Of a DNA stretch of 43,741 nt, positions 16,432 to 25,596 are shown piece after piece. A program made the translations under genes and the position numbers. This stretch comes from Leptolyngbyaceae cyanobacterium M33_DOE_097 (GTDB taxonomy: Bacteria; Cyanobacteriota; Cyanobacteriia; Leptolyngbyales; Leptolyngbyaceae). Each line of letters opens with the position of its first letter. Position 1 is the stretch's first letter. The notes beneath the pieces were generated by a model, which saw only the letters and a list, made by a program, of their open reading frames with translations, had not been told where the DNA came from and did not search any database. The stretch spans positions 1 through 43,741 of the forward strand of contig DVDV01000162.1 in assembly GCA_015296075.1 (NCBI GenBank). Reading direction: 5' to 3'.

Positions 16432-16557
16432 ACCAACAACGGCAATCACGCGCCCTTGCAACAAGCCAAATGTAATAAACCGCTGCTCTCCATAGCGATA
16501 GCGATCGCCCTCACCCGTTATGGTGTCGCCATCGAATATGGCTGAGACGACAATCAT
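16432..16557 (-). pseudogene. BrnT-type toxin gene remnant
   Basis: Read on the minus strand from the ATG at 16557, about 42 codons give VVSAIFDGDTITGEGDRYRY followed by GEQRFITFGLLQGRVIAVV. In BrnT ribonuclease toxins a similar segment reads IFDGD-ED.Y-GE.RFI..G...GR.L.VV. The N-terminal third is lost (an in-frame stop lies just upstream), and the C-terminus diverges where the HTER-type motif should follow. No BrnA antitoxin is visible downstream, where a palindromic repeat occurs. I infer a decayed, non-functional toxin from a lost BrnT/BrnA pair. The rest of the 412-bp gap up to argD contains nothing I can identify. Confidence 0.6.
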
Positions 16558-16782
16558 TTGTCATCAAAAGTTGATAACGTCAATTCCTGCGCCCCATTCT
16601 CAAAGTAAGAGCAACACCCTTCTTGCTCAGTCCTGCTGAACGCGCAAGCCAGTCAGCAAATCATGGCAATCCTTCTACCACCTGAGTAGATCAGTTATGA
16701 TTGCCAGAAAGATACTGCTTAAGTGGACATCTGTTTGCTGTGAGCAGCTCTTACTGTCTTGAATACAAGAAGGAACAGTCTC

Positions 16783-18060
16783 GTGAGTCCTGAAGCGGTT
16801 ATTCCAACTTTGCCAGCCCTTGCCCATCCGTTACTGGATGCTCCTCATCCCTACAACACCGAGGAGTTTGATCAGTATGTGATGACGACTTATGCTCGTT
16901 ATCCCCTGACGATCGCCCGTGGGCAAGGCTGCCGTCTGTGGGATACCGATGGCCGCGAGTACCTCGACTTTGTGGCTGGCATTGCAACCTGCACCCTGGG
17001 GCATGCTCACCCAGCAATGGTTGAGGCGGTTTCAAAGCAGATTCAAACCCTGCACCACGTCTCAAATTTGTATTACGTTCCGGCTCAAGGCGAATTAGCA
17101 AAGTGGCTGGTTGAGCATTCCTGTGCCGATCGCGCCTTCTTCTGTAACTCTGGGGCAGAGGCAAACGAGGGAGCGATTAAGCTGGCTCGGAAGTATGCCC
17201 ACACGGTTCGCCACATTGAAGACCCGGTGATTCTCACGGCGCACGCCAGCTTCCACGGCCGGACTTTGGCGACGATCACCGCGACGGGTCAGCCCAAGTA
17301 TCAGAAGGGCTTTACGCCACTCATGCCGGGTTTTTACTACGTCACCTATAACGACATTCAGACGATTGAGAATGCGATCGCCGAGTTAGATGCTGAAACA
17401 CCTCGCGTTGCCGCCATCATGTTAGAAGCCCTTCAGGGTGAAGGTGGCGTTAACCCTGGGCAGGTCGAATACTTCCAGCGCATTCGTCAAATCTGCGACG
17501 AGAAAAACATTTTGCTCATCTGTGACGAAGTTCAAGTCGGGATGGGCCGCTCTGGCAAAATGTGGGGCTACGAAAACCTCGGTATTGAACCTGACATCTT
17601 CACCTCGGCCAAAGGGTTAGGTGGTGGAATTCCAATTGGGGCGCTGTTGTGCAAGTCTTCTTGCGATGTGTTTCAACCCGGTGACCATGCCAGCACCTAC
17701 GGCGGCAACCCCTTTGCCTGCGCCGTTGCCCTGACGGTGTGCCAAACGATTGAGCGTGATCACTTGCTAGAAAACGTTCAGGCGCGTGGCGAACAACTCC
17801 GGGCAGGGTTACGGGCGATCGCCGAGAAATACCCCGAACACATTAGCCAGGTACGTGGCTGGGGCTTAATCAATGGGTTAGTCCTCAAGGACGAAAGCGC
17901 GCTAACTGCACCCGAAATTGTCAAGGCAACGATGGCAGCCGGGTTACTGCTTGTGCCTGCGGGTCCCAAAGTGCTGCGCTTTGTGCCACCCCTGATCGTG
18001 AGTGCCGCCGAAATCGACGCCGCTGTCCATTCGGTTGAGCAAGCTTTCGCCAACCTCTAG
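16783..18060 (+). CDS. argD: Acetylornithine aminotransferase ArgD
   Basis: ArgD is a pyridoxal-phosphate enzyme of arginine synthesis that transaminates N-acetylglutamate semialdehyde. The class-III aminotransferase motifs are present: the cofactor-binding CNSGAEANEGAIKLARKYAH, the EALQGEGGVNP segment, ICDEVQVGMGRSGKMWGYE and the lysine loop TSAKGLGGGIPIGALL. The GTG start at 16783 (425 residues) is preferred to TTG at 16759, because AGAAGGA ends about 9 bases before it. The N-terminal extension before MTTYARYPLTI is normal for cyanobacteria. A strong terminator follows. The closely related LysJ or other ornithine-type aminotransferases are less likely. Confidence 0.93.
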   Translation: MSPEAVIPTLPALAHPLLDAPHPYNTEEFDQYVMTTYARYPLTIARGQGCRLWDTDGREYLDFVAGIATCTLGHAHPAMVEAVSKQIQTLHHVSNLYYVPAQGELAKWLVEHSCADRAFFCNSGAEANEGAIKLARKYAHTVRHIEDPVILTAHASFHGRTLATITATGQPKYQKGFTPLMPGFYYVTYNDIQTIENAIAELDAETPRVAAIMLEALQGEGGVNPGQVEYFQRIRQICDEKNILLICDEVQVGMGRSGKMWGYENLGIEPDIFTSAKGLGGGIPIGALLCKSSCDVFQPGDHASTYGGNPFACAVALTVCQTIERDHLLENVQARGEQLRAGLRAIAEKYPEHISQVRGWGLINGLVLKDESALTAPEIVKATMAAGLLLVPAGPKVLRFVPPLIVSAAEIDAAVHSVEQAFANL

Positions 18061-18090
18061 GTCAGCTAGCTTTTACTTATCATTCATCTG

Positions 18091-18126
18091 GGTGGATTCG
18101 GTCAAACCAATCCACCTTATTTTTTG
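18091..18126 (+). terminator. Intrinsic terminator after argD
   Basis: GGTGGATT (18091-18098) pairs perfectly with AATCCACC (18109-18116) around a 10-nt loop and is followed by TTATTTTTTG. It lies 31 bases after the argD stop codon. Confidence 0.88.
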
Positions 18127-18255
18127 CAGTCTTTTCAGTTCAAGGCTTCGTTTGGCCTTGAGAGAATTGTAGATAGAAAAATTTTGCTGAAGAGTATCAA
18201 AGCATAGCTTGAAGATGAGGATCGAATTAAGACACCCACTAATCAGCGTAGAATC

Positions 18256-18585
18256 ATGTTTTCATCATTACGCGGCTTCAAAGTCTTTCAAATTTCCTTT
18301 ATTTTGTGTATTTCTAGCTCGATAACTATTCACTTATTAGTCTTTTGGCTTGTAAAAGCCCGCCCTTCCTGGTCTCAGTTTGTTTTTCCAATGGGAGCTG
18401 TATTATTTGTTTCATTAACGGGTGCATTTCTAGGTTTTCTCAAATCTCTATTAGTCAGTGCTATTGCTTATTTAGGGAAGCCCTCTTTACGATGGCAATT
18501 GATTGTAGGAAGTACAGCCGTTTTATCCTTACTAGAGGCATGGCTCTACTACGAACTTTGGACATGGACATTTCCTTTTGGTTGA
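18256..18585 (+). CDS. Small membrane protein of unknown function
   Basis: The 109-residue product is strongly hydrophobic with three or four likely membrane helices (about 10-33, 40-72 and 82-100), and ends in an aromatic segment, YYELWTWTFPFG. I do not recognise a family. The base composition is more AT-rich than that of neighbours, and no clear Shine-Dalgarno sequence precedes the ATG, so it could be a young or transferred gene. It starts 130 bases after the argD terminator and converges on the dehydrogenase gene with a 33-base gap. The coherent helix pattern argues for a real gene. Confidence 0.55.
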   Translation: MFSSLRGFKVFQISFILCISSSITIHLLVFWLVKARPSWSQFVFPMGAVLFVSLTGAFLGFLKSLLVSAIAYLGKPSLRWQLIVGSTAVLSLLEAWLYYELWTWTFPFG

Positions 18586-18618
18586 CGCGATCGCTTTCTC
18601 CGGCAGATCGAGCACTTG

Positions 18619-19494
18619 CTACTGGTCAGCCGCTCCCTGGTTCAAAATCGTGGCAAACAATGAAGAGTAGTCTTTATCGGCTAATCCTTGAGCTAAGCTG
18701 CGCTCTAAAATTGCCTCCACTGCTTGCACCACTTCAACATCAAGGTTGAGCAATTGAGCAGCCTGATTGAATAAGTGAATGTCTTTATACAGATGCTTTG
18801 TTGGAAAGTTGGGGTTCTCAAAATTCTGATCTAGCATTTTCTGCAATTTTTTGTCGAATGTCGGAGCATACAAAGCACTCTGGCGCAAAATTTCCATGAA
18901 CGGCTCGATCGCGACGTTCTCCTTTAATAAAAAGCCAAGACTGGTTGAAAAAGCGGCTGTTAGCGAGCCAATTAATTGATTTAGCGCCAGTTTGACAGCG
19001 GCAGCTTGACCAACACCCCCAATCAAGCGGGGGCTTTCGCCAAAACATTGCAGCACTGGTAACCACTGGGTATATTGATCTGGAGTGCCGCCCACCATCA
19101 CAAGCAACTTGCCGTCTCTCGCTTCGGGGATGCTGCCCAACACGGGTGCCTCCAAATAGCTGCCCCCCGATGCTGTCACCATTGCGTGAATCTCACGACT
19201 CTCTTGCGGGGCGATCGTGCCCATTTGAATCAAGGTTTTACCAGGCAAAACACTCCGCGTGCCGTCTGGCAGCACCGTTTCGTGGATCGCCGCCGCATTG
19301 GTCAACATCAAAATAGTGCAGTCAGAATTTTGTAACACCGTCAGAGGATCCGGTGCGATCGCGGCCCCTGCGGTTTGCAACGGTTCTAGTTTGGCAGCAG
19401 TTCGGTTATAGGCTGTTAGCGAAAAGCCAGCACCCAGCAAGCGCTGAGCCATTGGTAGGCCCATTAGCCCGGTTCCAATCAATCCAATTTGCAT
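18619..19494 (-). CDS. NAD(P)-dependent 3-hydroxyisobutyrate-dehydrogenase-family oxidoreductase
   Basis: This 291-residue enzyme belongs to the beta-hydroxyacid dehydrogenase family. The N-terminal Rossmann motif is GLIGTGLMGLPMAQRLLGAG, then the substrate-binding-type GSYLEAPVLGSIPEARDGKL (APVLGS for the usual APVSGG), and the catalytic lysine lies in AAAVKLALNQLIGSLTAAFS. The C-terminal helical domain contains KHLYKDIHLFNQAAQLLNLD. Family members reduce short-chain semialdehydes or oxidise hydroxyacids; some plant and cyanobacterial relatives reduce glyoxylate or succinic semialdehyde. Substrate is not settled here. It is convergent with the small membrane protein gene, and upstream of it on the same strand, 43 bases away, lies the unknown protein gene. 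Confidence 0.88.
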   Translation of the reverse strand: MQIGLIGTGLMGLPMAQRLLGAGFSLTAYNRTAAKLEPLQTAGAAIAPDPLTVLQNSDCTILMLTNAAAIHETVLPDGTRSVLPGKTLIQMGTIAPQESREIHAMVTASGGSYLEAPVLGSIPEARDGKLLVMVGGTPDQYTQWLPVLQCFGESPRLIGGVGQAAAVKLALNQLIGSLTAAFSTSLGFLLKENVAIEPFMEILRQSALYAPTFDKKLQKMLDQNFENPNFPTKHLYKDIHLFNQAAQLLNLDVEVVQAVEAILERSLAQGLADKDYSSLFATILNQGAADQ

Positions 19495-19537
19495 TGCTCT
19501 TTTTTGTGAGGACTCTCACGTCAACTCTACACCTGCT

Positions 19538-20056
19538 TTAGCCAGGTAAATTTGCAAAAACCTGTGCAACAATAGCTTGCGTTTTCTGGTCAAGAGCGTT
19601 CCAATCGACTTCGCCAGTGTCAGCCTCAAATAAAGTTCGGTCAACTTCTGCTTGAGTGCCAGGTGAGCCATCGTCTAACCGCGAGACCCCCAGATCTGAG
19701 TCGTAGTCTCTAAAGCAAATTTGATAGCACAAATCCCATAGGTCAACAGTGACCTGGCGATCGCCCTGTGCTAAGTGCAAAGCGTACCCCGGATAGGGAG
19801 AGGGTAATTGGGCCAAAGTTGCCTGAATTTCAGTTGTTGCTTCTGGTGATGCCGTCTCTAACTCTGATTGCAGCAACGCAATCCGCGCTTTCGTTTCATC
19901 AGAGACTTCTTCTGCCCATTTCGAAAACTCTTCGTAGGTGCCCTTCCAGTCTGATTGCTCTAGCTGCTTACGCAGGTTATCAATCAAACGAATGTAAACA
20001 GGTTGCATGACCTGCTCTGCCAGATTCCACGTTGTCATGTCCTGAATCTTTGGCAT
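19538..20056 (-). CDS. Conserved protein of unknown function (172 residues)
   Basis: No family is recognised with confidence. The protein is acidic and soluble, starting MPKIQDMTTWNLAEQVMQPV, with predicted helices up to about residue 80 and then a mixed region containing PSPYPGYALHLAQGDRQVTV and DLWDLCYQICFRDYDSDLG. There is no signal peptide or membrane segment. The helix-rich first half (LRKQLEQSDWKGTYEEFSKW) and the well-ordered second half look like a real folded protein. It lies 43 bases upstream of the dehydrogenase gene and could be co-transcribed with it. Codon use resembles neighbours. Confidence 0.75.
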   Translation of the reverse strand: MPKIQDMTTWNLAEQVMQPVYIRLIDNLRKQLEQSDWKGTYEEFSKWAEEVSDETKARIALLQSELETASPEATTEIQATLAQLPSPYPGYALHLAQGDRQVTVDLWDLCYQICFRDYDSDLGVSRLDDGSPGTQAEVDRTLFEADTGEVDWNALDQKTQAIVAQVFANLPG

Positions 20057-20604
20057 ATCGAGTCAAGCCAACTAACAACATTAAGTAAAACAATCAAAGC
20101 AATCAATGATAATACAGGGATCCGATCTATTCCTCAACCTTTCGTAACATTTCAACAAACTGTCACTCGTCGAAGTAACGACTCACTTAATATGCTTTTT
20201 TCAATCAAAAACCAGAATCCTTATTCAAAGGGCTTTCCGGGGATTACAGCAGAATCAAGCAATCATCTCTATTCGTAAAAAGTGGCATAACTTCGCAAGG
20301 TATGTTTAATAAACTTAATAAAGTGGGGTAACATGAGCAGTAGGTAAATGTTCTCATTTCCTTCTGAGTCTTGCTTAGTCTGTCAAGAAAGTTCTGGATT
20401 AACGGGTAAGCAGATGCAGCCATACAGAAGTTGGTTGCCCCTTGTTTTCTCTACCAGTCTGCTCAGTTATCAGACACAAGCGCGTCTGGATCCTCCAGTC
20501 CTCCACTTGGGATAAACGGGCTTCTTTTCGGATTAGACAGGGATTGCCTCGCTGCTACTTTTTCGCAGTCCCGCTCCTTCAACCCTGCATCCTGTGTGAG
20601 CAAG
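20057..20604. other. 548-bp intergenic region upstream of ndhD
   Basis: The gap between the 5' end of the unknown-protein gene and ndhD must contain two divergent promoters. I see no RNA gene, clear promoter or known repeat. An in-frame extension of ndhD upstream to 20431 is open by chance but reads as non-coding: it is serine-rich, without helix pattern. Confidence 0.4.
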
Positions 20605-22203
20605 ATGAACAATCAAATTCCTTGGCTAACGATTATTACCCTTTTCCCACTGGTCGCCTCGTTCTTGATTCCAGTGATTCCTGACAAGCAAGGCAAAACC
20701 CTGCGATGGTATGCATTGAGTGTCGGTTTAATCGACTTTGCACTGATTGCCTACGCACTCTGGCAAAACTACGATCTACAAGATTCTGGTTTCCAGCTTG
20801 TTGAACGCTATGCTTGGATTCCGCAAATCGGTTTGAATTGGTCTCTTGCAGTCGATGGCATTTCAATGCCTTTGATTGTGTTGGCTGGTCTGGTAACAAC
20901 CCTGTCCATCATGGCGGGTTGGCAAGTGACCCATAAGCCTCGCCTCTTCTACTTCTTGATGCTGGCGATGTACAGTGCTCAAATCGGTGTCTTCTGCGCG
21001 CAGGATATCCTCCTCTTCTTCTTCATGTGGGAGTTAGAGTTGGTTCCTGTTTACATGTTGATTTCAATTTGGGGTGGGCCTCGTCGTCTCTACGCTGCGA
21101 CAAAGTTTATTCTTTACACGGCGATCGGGTCGATCTTCATTTTGGTTGCGGCGCTGGCAATGGCGTTCTACGGTGGCAACGTTACATTTGACATGGCAGA
21201 GCTAGGGCTAAAGAATTACCCTCTCGGCTTTGAGTTGCTCATGTATGCGGCTTTAATCATTGCTTACGGTGTTAAGTTGCCGATCTTCCCACTTCACACC
21301 TGGTTGCCTGACGCTCACGGTGAAGCTTCAGCCCCTGTCTCTATGATTTTGGCGGGTGTGCTGTTAAAGATGGGGGGTTATGCTATCATCCGCATGAATG
21401 TGGAGATGCTGCCCGATGCTCATTACTACTTTGCGCCTGTGTTAGCAATCCTGGGTGTGGTGAACATCGTCTATGGTGCGCTTGTTTCCTTTGCACAGAC
21501 CAATCTAAAGCGTCGGATGGCTTACTCTTCAATCTCTCACATGGGCTTCGTGCTGTTGGGGATTGCGTCTTACACTGAGTTGGGTATGAGCGGTGCTGTT
21601 TTGCAAATGCTCTCGCACGGTTTGATTGCTGCGGCTCTCTTCTTCCTGGCAGGTGTGACCTACGATCGCACCCACACTTTAGCGATGGAGAAGATGGGGG
21701 GTCTAGCAAAATCCATGCCCACCGTTTTCGCTCTGTTCACTATCGGTTCGATGGCATCGCTTGCTTTACCTGGCATGAGCGGGTTTGTGGGTGAGTTGGC
21801 TGTTTTCCTTGGCTTTGCAACCAGCGATTCCTACACTTCCACCTTCAAGGTAGTAGTGGTGCTTCTCTCAGCGATCGGCTTAATCTTGACCCCGATTTAT
21901 TTGCTGTCAATGCTGCGTGAAGTCTTCTACGGTAAGCAAACCGAGGAGCTGAGTCAGCAGATTCTACTGGATGCTAAGCCCAGAGAAGTGTTTATTGCAG
22001 CCTGTCTCTTGATTCCAGTCATTGGCGTTGGGTTGTACCCCAAGTTGGTGACTCAGTACTATGACGTGAAGACTGTAGAAGTTGCAACTCGCGCTCGCAC
22101 TGCCGCTTCGGCGATCGCGCATCAACCTGTACAGGTCTTTACCCAGGCTTCGGCGGCACCCAAGTTAACAGCAGGTCCTGAGCTACTCGGGATTTTGAAA
22201 TAA
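20605..22203 (+). CDS. ndhD: NAD(P)H-quinone oxidoreductase chain 4 (NdhD)
   Basis: NdhD is a proton-pumping, antiporter-like membrane subunit of the thylakoid NDH-1 complex. The start at 20605 ([16 protein letters not shown], 532 residues) matches the family start; the longer open frame from 20431 has no helix pattern. About fourteen membrane helices are expected. Diagnostic segments include [20 protein letters not shown] with the key glutamate, the lysine-containing [20 protein letters not shown], and [20 protein letters not shown]. Similarity to NdhD1-type sequences suggests the respiratory/cyclic NDH-1L form and not a CO2-uptake paralog. It stands alone and ends with a strong terminator. 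Confidence 0.94.
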   Translation: MNNQIPWLTIITLFPLVASFLIPVIPDKQGKTLRWYALSVGLIDFALIAYALWQNYDLQDSGFQLVERYAWIPQIGLNWSLAVDGISMPLIVLAGLVTTLSIMAGWQVTHKPRLFYFLMLAMYSAQIGVFCAQDILLFFFMWELELVPVYMLISIWGGPRRLYAATKFILYTAIGSIFILVAALAMAFYGGNVTFDMAELGLKNYPLGFELLMYAALIIAYGVKLPIFPLHTWLPDAHGEASAPVSMILAGVLLKMGGYAIIRMNVEMLPDAHYYFAPVLAILGVVNIVYGALVSFAQTNLKRRMAYSSISHMGFVLLGIASYTELGMSGAVLQMLSHGLIAAALFFLAGVTYDRTHTLAMEKMGGLAKSMPTVFALFTIGSMASLALPGMSGFVGELAVFLGFATSDSYTSTFKVVVVLLSAIGLILTPIYLLSMLREVFYGKQTEELSQQILLDAKPREVFIAACLLIPVIGVGLYPKLVTQYYDVKTVEVATRARTAASAIAHQPVQVFTQASAAPKLTAGPELLGILK

Positions 22204-22242
22204 CTTCGGTTCTCCCTAGAGTTCCGCTGATGTGGCTCGGTT

Positions 22243-22270
22243 ACTCGGTTGTGGGTGACCGAGTTTTTAT
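22243..22270 (+). terminator. Intrinsic terminator after ndhD
   Basis: ACTCGGT (22243-22249) pairs with ACCGAGT (22258-22264) around an 8-nt loop and runs into TTTTATTT. It lies 40 bases after the ndhD stop codon. Confidence 0.88.
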
Positions 22271-22282
22271 TTAGACATACAC

Positions 22283-22316
22283 AAAAACCCCGGAATCTTA
22301 GCGACTCCAGGGTTTT
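22283..22316 (-). terminator. Intrinsic terminator of leuS
   Basis: On the minus strand AAAACCCTGGAGTC pairs with GATTCCGGGGTTTT as a 14-bp stem with two G-U pairs and a 5-nt loop, followed by T and GTG. Read on the plus strand the two wobbles become A-C mismatches, so it is best as a minus-strand signal. It lies about 130 bases beyond the leuS stop. Confidence 0.75.
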
Positions 22317-22380
22317 GAATTACAGCCGGTAAGATGTCCAGGTGGCTTAAGGTTACGGACTAAATCAAATGCGATCGCTG

Positions 22381-22410
22381 TGTCGGGGTTTGGCATGCCA
22401 AACCCCGACA
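22381..22410. repeat. Perfect 30-bp palindrome
   Basis: The 30 bases are exactly self-complementary: the half TGTCGGGGTTTGGCA is followed by its reverse complement TGCCAAACCCCGACA. It lies between the leuS stop and the leuS terminator. A degenerate relative with the same GTTTGGCA/TAAACCCC layout occurs at 34388-34421. This is a dispersed repeat type, and no T-run follows on either side. Confidence 0.85.
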
Positions 22411-22445
22411 GCAAGTAAGTTACCGTGTTGTTTAATTCGCGTTCC

Positions 22446-25025
22446 TTAGGCGACGACAAAGTTGACTAGCTTGCCTGGCACAACGATCACCTTCTTCACC
22501 TCTTTACCCGCGATGAATTTTTGAGCCAACTCAGACTCACGGGCAATTTGCTCTAGCTCATCTTTGCTGGCCTGTGCTGAAACCTGAATCGTACCCTTTG
22601 TTTTGCCCAACACCTGAATCACGATGGTCATCTCATCAGCGACCAGTGCCGCTGCATCAACGGTTAACCAGCTCTGAGTATGAACCGAGTCGCTATGCCC
22701 CAAATAGTGCCACAACTCGTCTGCAATATGAGGCGCAAACGGAGCCAACAAAATCAGCAACGCCTCAATGCCCTCGGCGTAGGCAGGTGAATCTTTGCAG
22801 GTGGCATCAGTCAGCGCATTGCTGAGCTTCATCAATTCAGAAACCGCCGTGTTGAATTGATACTCACCCGTCAGGTCTTCGGTGACTTCCTTAATCGCAA
22901 TGTGAATTGCCCGGCGCAGATCTTTCTCTGGCTTCGTCCACTGTTGCTTTGGCTTCGAGGATTTGGCAGAGGCGGGATTGTCAGCAAACTCCGTCACCAA
23001 ACGCCAGACCCGATTTAAGAAGCGAAACTGGCCTTCGACATCTGCATCTTCCCATTCCAGGTCTTTTTCGGGTGGCGCTTTGAACAGAATGAACATGCGA
23101 GCCGTATCCGCGCCGTACTTTTTCACCACGTCGCCCGGAGCCACCCCGTTATGCTTGGACTTCGACATCTTCTCGTAAACTACTTCCAACGGATCGCCCG
23201 TCTCTGGGTCTGTCGGATTGTTCACATCCGCCACATTAGCAGGAATCACATATTTCCCTGTCTTGGGGTTTTTGTAAGTCTTGCCCTGCACCATGCCCTG
23301 CGTCAGCAAACGCTGAAACGGTTCGTCGAAATTGAGTAAACCGCGATCGCGCAGCACTTTCGTAAAGAAGCGGGAGTACAACAGGTGCAAAATTGCGTGT
23401 TCAATCCCACCGACATACTGGTCAACCGGCAACCAGTCATTTACCTTATCGGGAGCAAACACCTGCGCATCATTTTTCGCATCGGAATAGCGTAAGTAAT
23501 ACCACGACGAGCAGATAAAGGTATCCATCGTATCCGTCTCGCGCTTGGCTGGTTTGCCACAAGCAGGACAGGACACATTGATCCAGTTCTCCATCTTGGC
23601 CAGAGGCGAAGGCCCACGTCCGCTAAACTCGACTTCTTCAGGCAAGCAAACAGGCAGATCGGCATCGGGTACAGGAACAGCACCACAGTCGGGGCAATGA
23701 ATGATGGGGATGGGGGCGCCCCAATAGCGCTGGCGTGAAATCAACCAGTCGCGTAACCGGTAGTTGGCAGTTCCTTTGCCTTTGCCGTTTTGCTCTAGCC
23801 ACTGAACCGCCGCTTCAACACTTTGCCCCGGTTCCTTACCTGCCGTCACACCATTTAATGGCCCCGAATTGACCATCACTCCCTCACCTGGGTGAGCCTG
23901 GGACATGGTTGCACCATCCAGTGTTTCGCCTTCGGGTTGCACCACCACCTTAACGGGCAGATTAAACTGGCGCGCAAACTCAAAGTCACGCTGATCATGG
24001 GCTGGCACCGCCATAATTGCCCCAGTGCCGTAGTCCATCAAAACGTAGTCGGCAATCCAGATGGGAATTTTCTCGTCATTGACTGGGTTAATTGCATAGC
24101 TCCCCGTCCAAACGCCAGTTTTCTCACGACCTTCAGCGGTGCGATCGAGTTCGCTCTTGGCGGCTGCTTCGGCCTGGTAAGTTTGAATCGCCTTCGCCTG
24201 TTCCGGCGTTGTCAACTTCTCAACTAAGGGATGCTCTGGCGACAGCACCATAAAGGTTGCACCCCACAGCGTATCGGGACGAGTTGTGAAAACCGTAATT
24301 TCGTCGCCTGCTTCGGTCGTAAAGGTGACGTGTGCCCCAGTTGATTTACCAATCCAGTTGGCTTGCATCAAGCGCACTTTTTCAGGCCAACCCGACAACT
24401 GATCCAGATCGGCCAGCAGTTGATCGGCGTAATCAGTAATTTTTAAGAACCACTGGCGCAGTTGCTTCCGCTCAACCAATGCTCCCGATCTCCAGGATTT
24501 CCCCTCGCTATCAACTTGCTCGTTAGCCAACACCGTCTGGTCAATTGGATCCCAGTTGACAGTCGCCTCTTTTTGATAAGCCAAACCCGATTGAAAGAAT
24601 TGCAAGAAGATCCACTGCGTCCATTTGTAGTAGTCAGGCGCACAGGTGGTTACTTCGCGCTCCCAATCAAAGGAGATGCCCAATTGGTCAAGCTGCTGCC
24701 GCATTTGGGCAATATTTTGATACGTCCATTTGGCGGGTGGCACCCCCCGCTCGATCGCCGCATTTTCCGCAGGCAAGCCAAACGCATCCCATCCCATCGG
24801 GTTCAACACGCGATAACCCTGCATGCGACGCAGGCGAGCAATCACATCCACAATCGTATAGACGCGCACGTGCCCCATGTGCAGATTCCCCGAAGGGTAG
24901 GGAAACATCGACAGCGTATAGAACTTGGGTTTTTGAGGATCATCGAGAGTTTTATATAAACCCTGCTCTACCCAGGCTTTCTGCCATTTTTCTTCAATTT
25001 CTGCGGGGGTGTAACGGGCTTCCAC
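22446..25025 (-). CDS. leuS: Leucyl-tRNA synthetase
   Basis: LeuRS charges tRNA-Leu and edits mischarged amino acids. The 859-residue length is normal for bacterial LeuRS. The ATP-binding signature is [15 protein letters not shown] (HMGH for HIGH) near residue 43, and the second is [10 protein letters not shown] near 620. The editing domain (about 225-420) contains [20 protein letters not shown] and the [20 protein letters not shown] loop. A zinc-like [19 protein letters not shown] segment and a CPACGK pair are present. The anticodon-binding C-terminal domain ends [16 protein letters not shown]. It is a single-gene unit on the minus strand, facing ndhD tail-to-tail. Confidence 0.97.
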   Translation of the reverse strand: MEARYTPAEIEEKWQKAWVEQGLYKTLDDPQKPKFYTLSMFPYPSGNLHMGHVRVYTIVDVIARLRRMQGYRVLNPMGWDAFGLPAENAAIERGVPPAKWTYQNIAQMRQQLDQLGISFDWEREVTTCAPDYYKWTQWIFLQFFQSGLAYQKEATVNWDPIDQTVLANEQVDSEGKSWRSGALVERKQLRQWFLKITDYADQLLADLDQLSGWPEKVRLMQANWIGKSTGAHVTFTTEAGDEITVFTTRPDTLWGATFMVLSPEHPLVEKLTTPEQAKAIQTYQAEAAAKSELDRTAEGREKTGVWTGSYAINPVNDEKIPIWIADYVLMDYGTGAIMAVPAHDQRDFEFARQFNLPVKVVVQPEGETLDGATMSQAHPGEGVMVNSGPLNGVTAGKEPGQSVEAAVQWLEQNGKGKGTANYRLRDWLISRQRYWGAPIPIIHCPDCGAVPVPDADLPVCLPEEVEFSGRGPSPLAKMENWINVSCPACGKPAKRETDTMDTFICSSWYYLRYSDAKNDAQVFAPDKVNDWLPVDQYVGGIEHAILHLLYSRFFTKVLRDRGLLNFDEPFQRLLTQGMVQGKTYKNPKTGKYVIPANVADVNNPTDPETGDPLEVVYEKMSKSKHNGVAPGDVVKKYGADTARMFILFKAPPEKDLEWEDADVEGQFRFLNRVWRLVTEFADNPASAKSSKPKQQWTKPEKDLRRAIHIAIKEVTEDLTGEYQFNTAVSELMKLSNALTDATCKDSPAYAEGIEALLILLAPFAPHIADELWHYLGHSDSVHTQSWLTVDAAALVADEMTIVIQVLGKTKGTIQVSAQASKDELEQIARESELAQKFIAGKEVKKVIVVPGKLVNFVVA

Positions 25026-25596
25026 GAACCAAACTCCTGCAAAGCGGTTGTTGTCTAACTCATTCTAAAAGGTCGATGCGTTGAATCATCAGTTCTTTAT
25101 CAGGATCGTCGCCTTATCTGCCGGGAAGATAACAGAGTAAGGTCGATCACTTTTATACTACAAAAGTAACACTTTGCAATACAAAGCTGCAAATGAGCCA
25201 GAATCAATCACGATTAATTCAATTTTTGAGGTGCTTTTCCAAAGCTATTGGGTAGGAGAAATCGACATTTCAAAAAATCTATCAATTAAATCAGTATTAA
25301 AAATACTTAAAAGGCTGACATCGCCGACTTTCGCTGGCTATTTTTAAGGGCGATCGCAATTTTTCTGGCAGATTAGACACGAACAGCGTCCAGTTGTTGA
25401 TAAGATCTGTTCTTGGTTTTTGTAGTTTCGTAAACTGGGTTTTGCATCTTAAATCCATTGCTCCTAAGTGAGAGAAATACTTCTGGTAAAGAGATATTTC
25501 CCGCTTCACCAACCCTTTCATTCGTGTAACTGGTCAATTAAATTTCCAGGTTCGTTTACGAGAAGTGGGTTTGCCGTGTTCACAACCATTAAGCTC
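25026..25596. other. 571-bp intergenic region between leuS and the TPR gene
   Basis: This AT-rich divergent region should hold the promoters of leuS (minus) and the TPR gene (plus). It contains one GCGATCGC site but no RNA gene, terminator or repeat that I can identify. A 74-codon minus-strand frame at 25297-25521 has no protein-like features. Confidence 0.4.

Noticed and set aside
22381-22410. Palindrome as the leuS terminator
   Set aside because: No T-run follows on the minus strand; the better terminator is at 22283-22316.
25297-25521. 74-codon minus-strand frame
   Set aside because: No protein-like pattern, AT-rich, overlaps the promoter region of the TPR gene.
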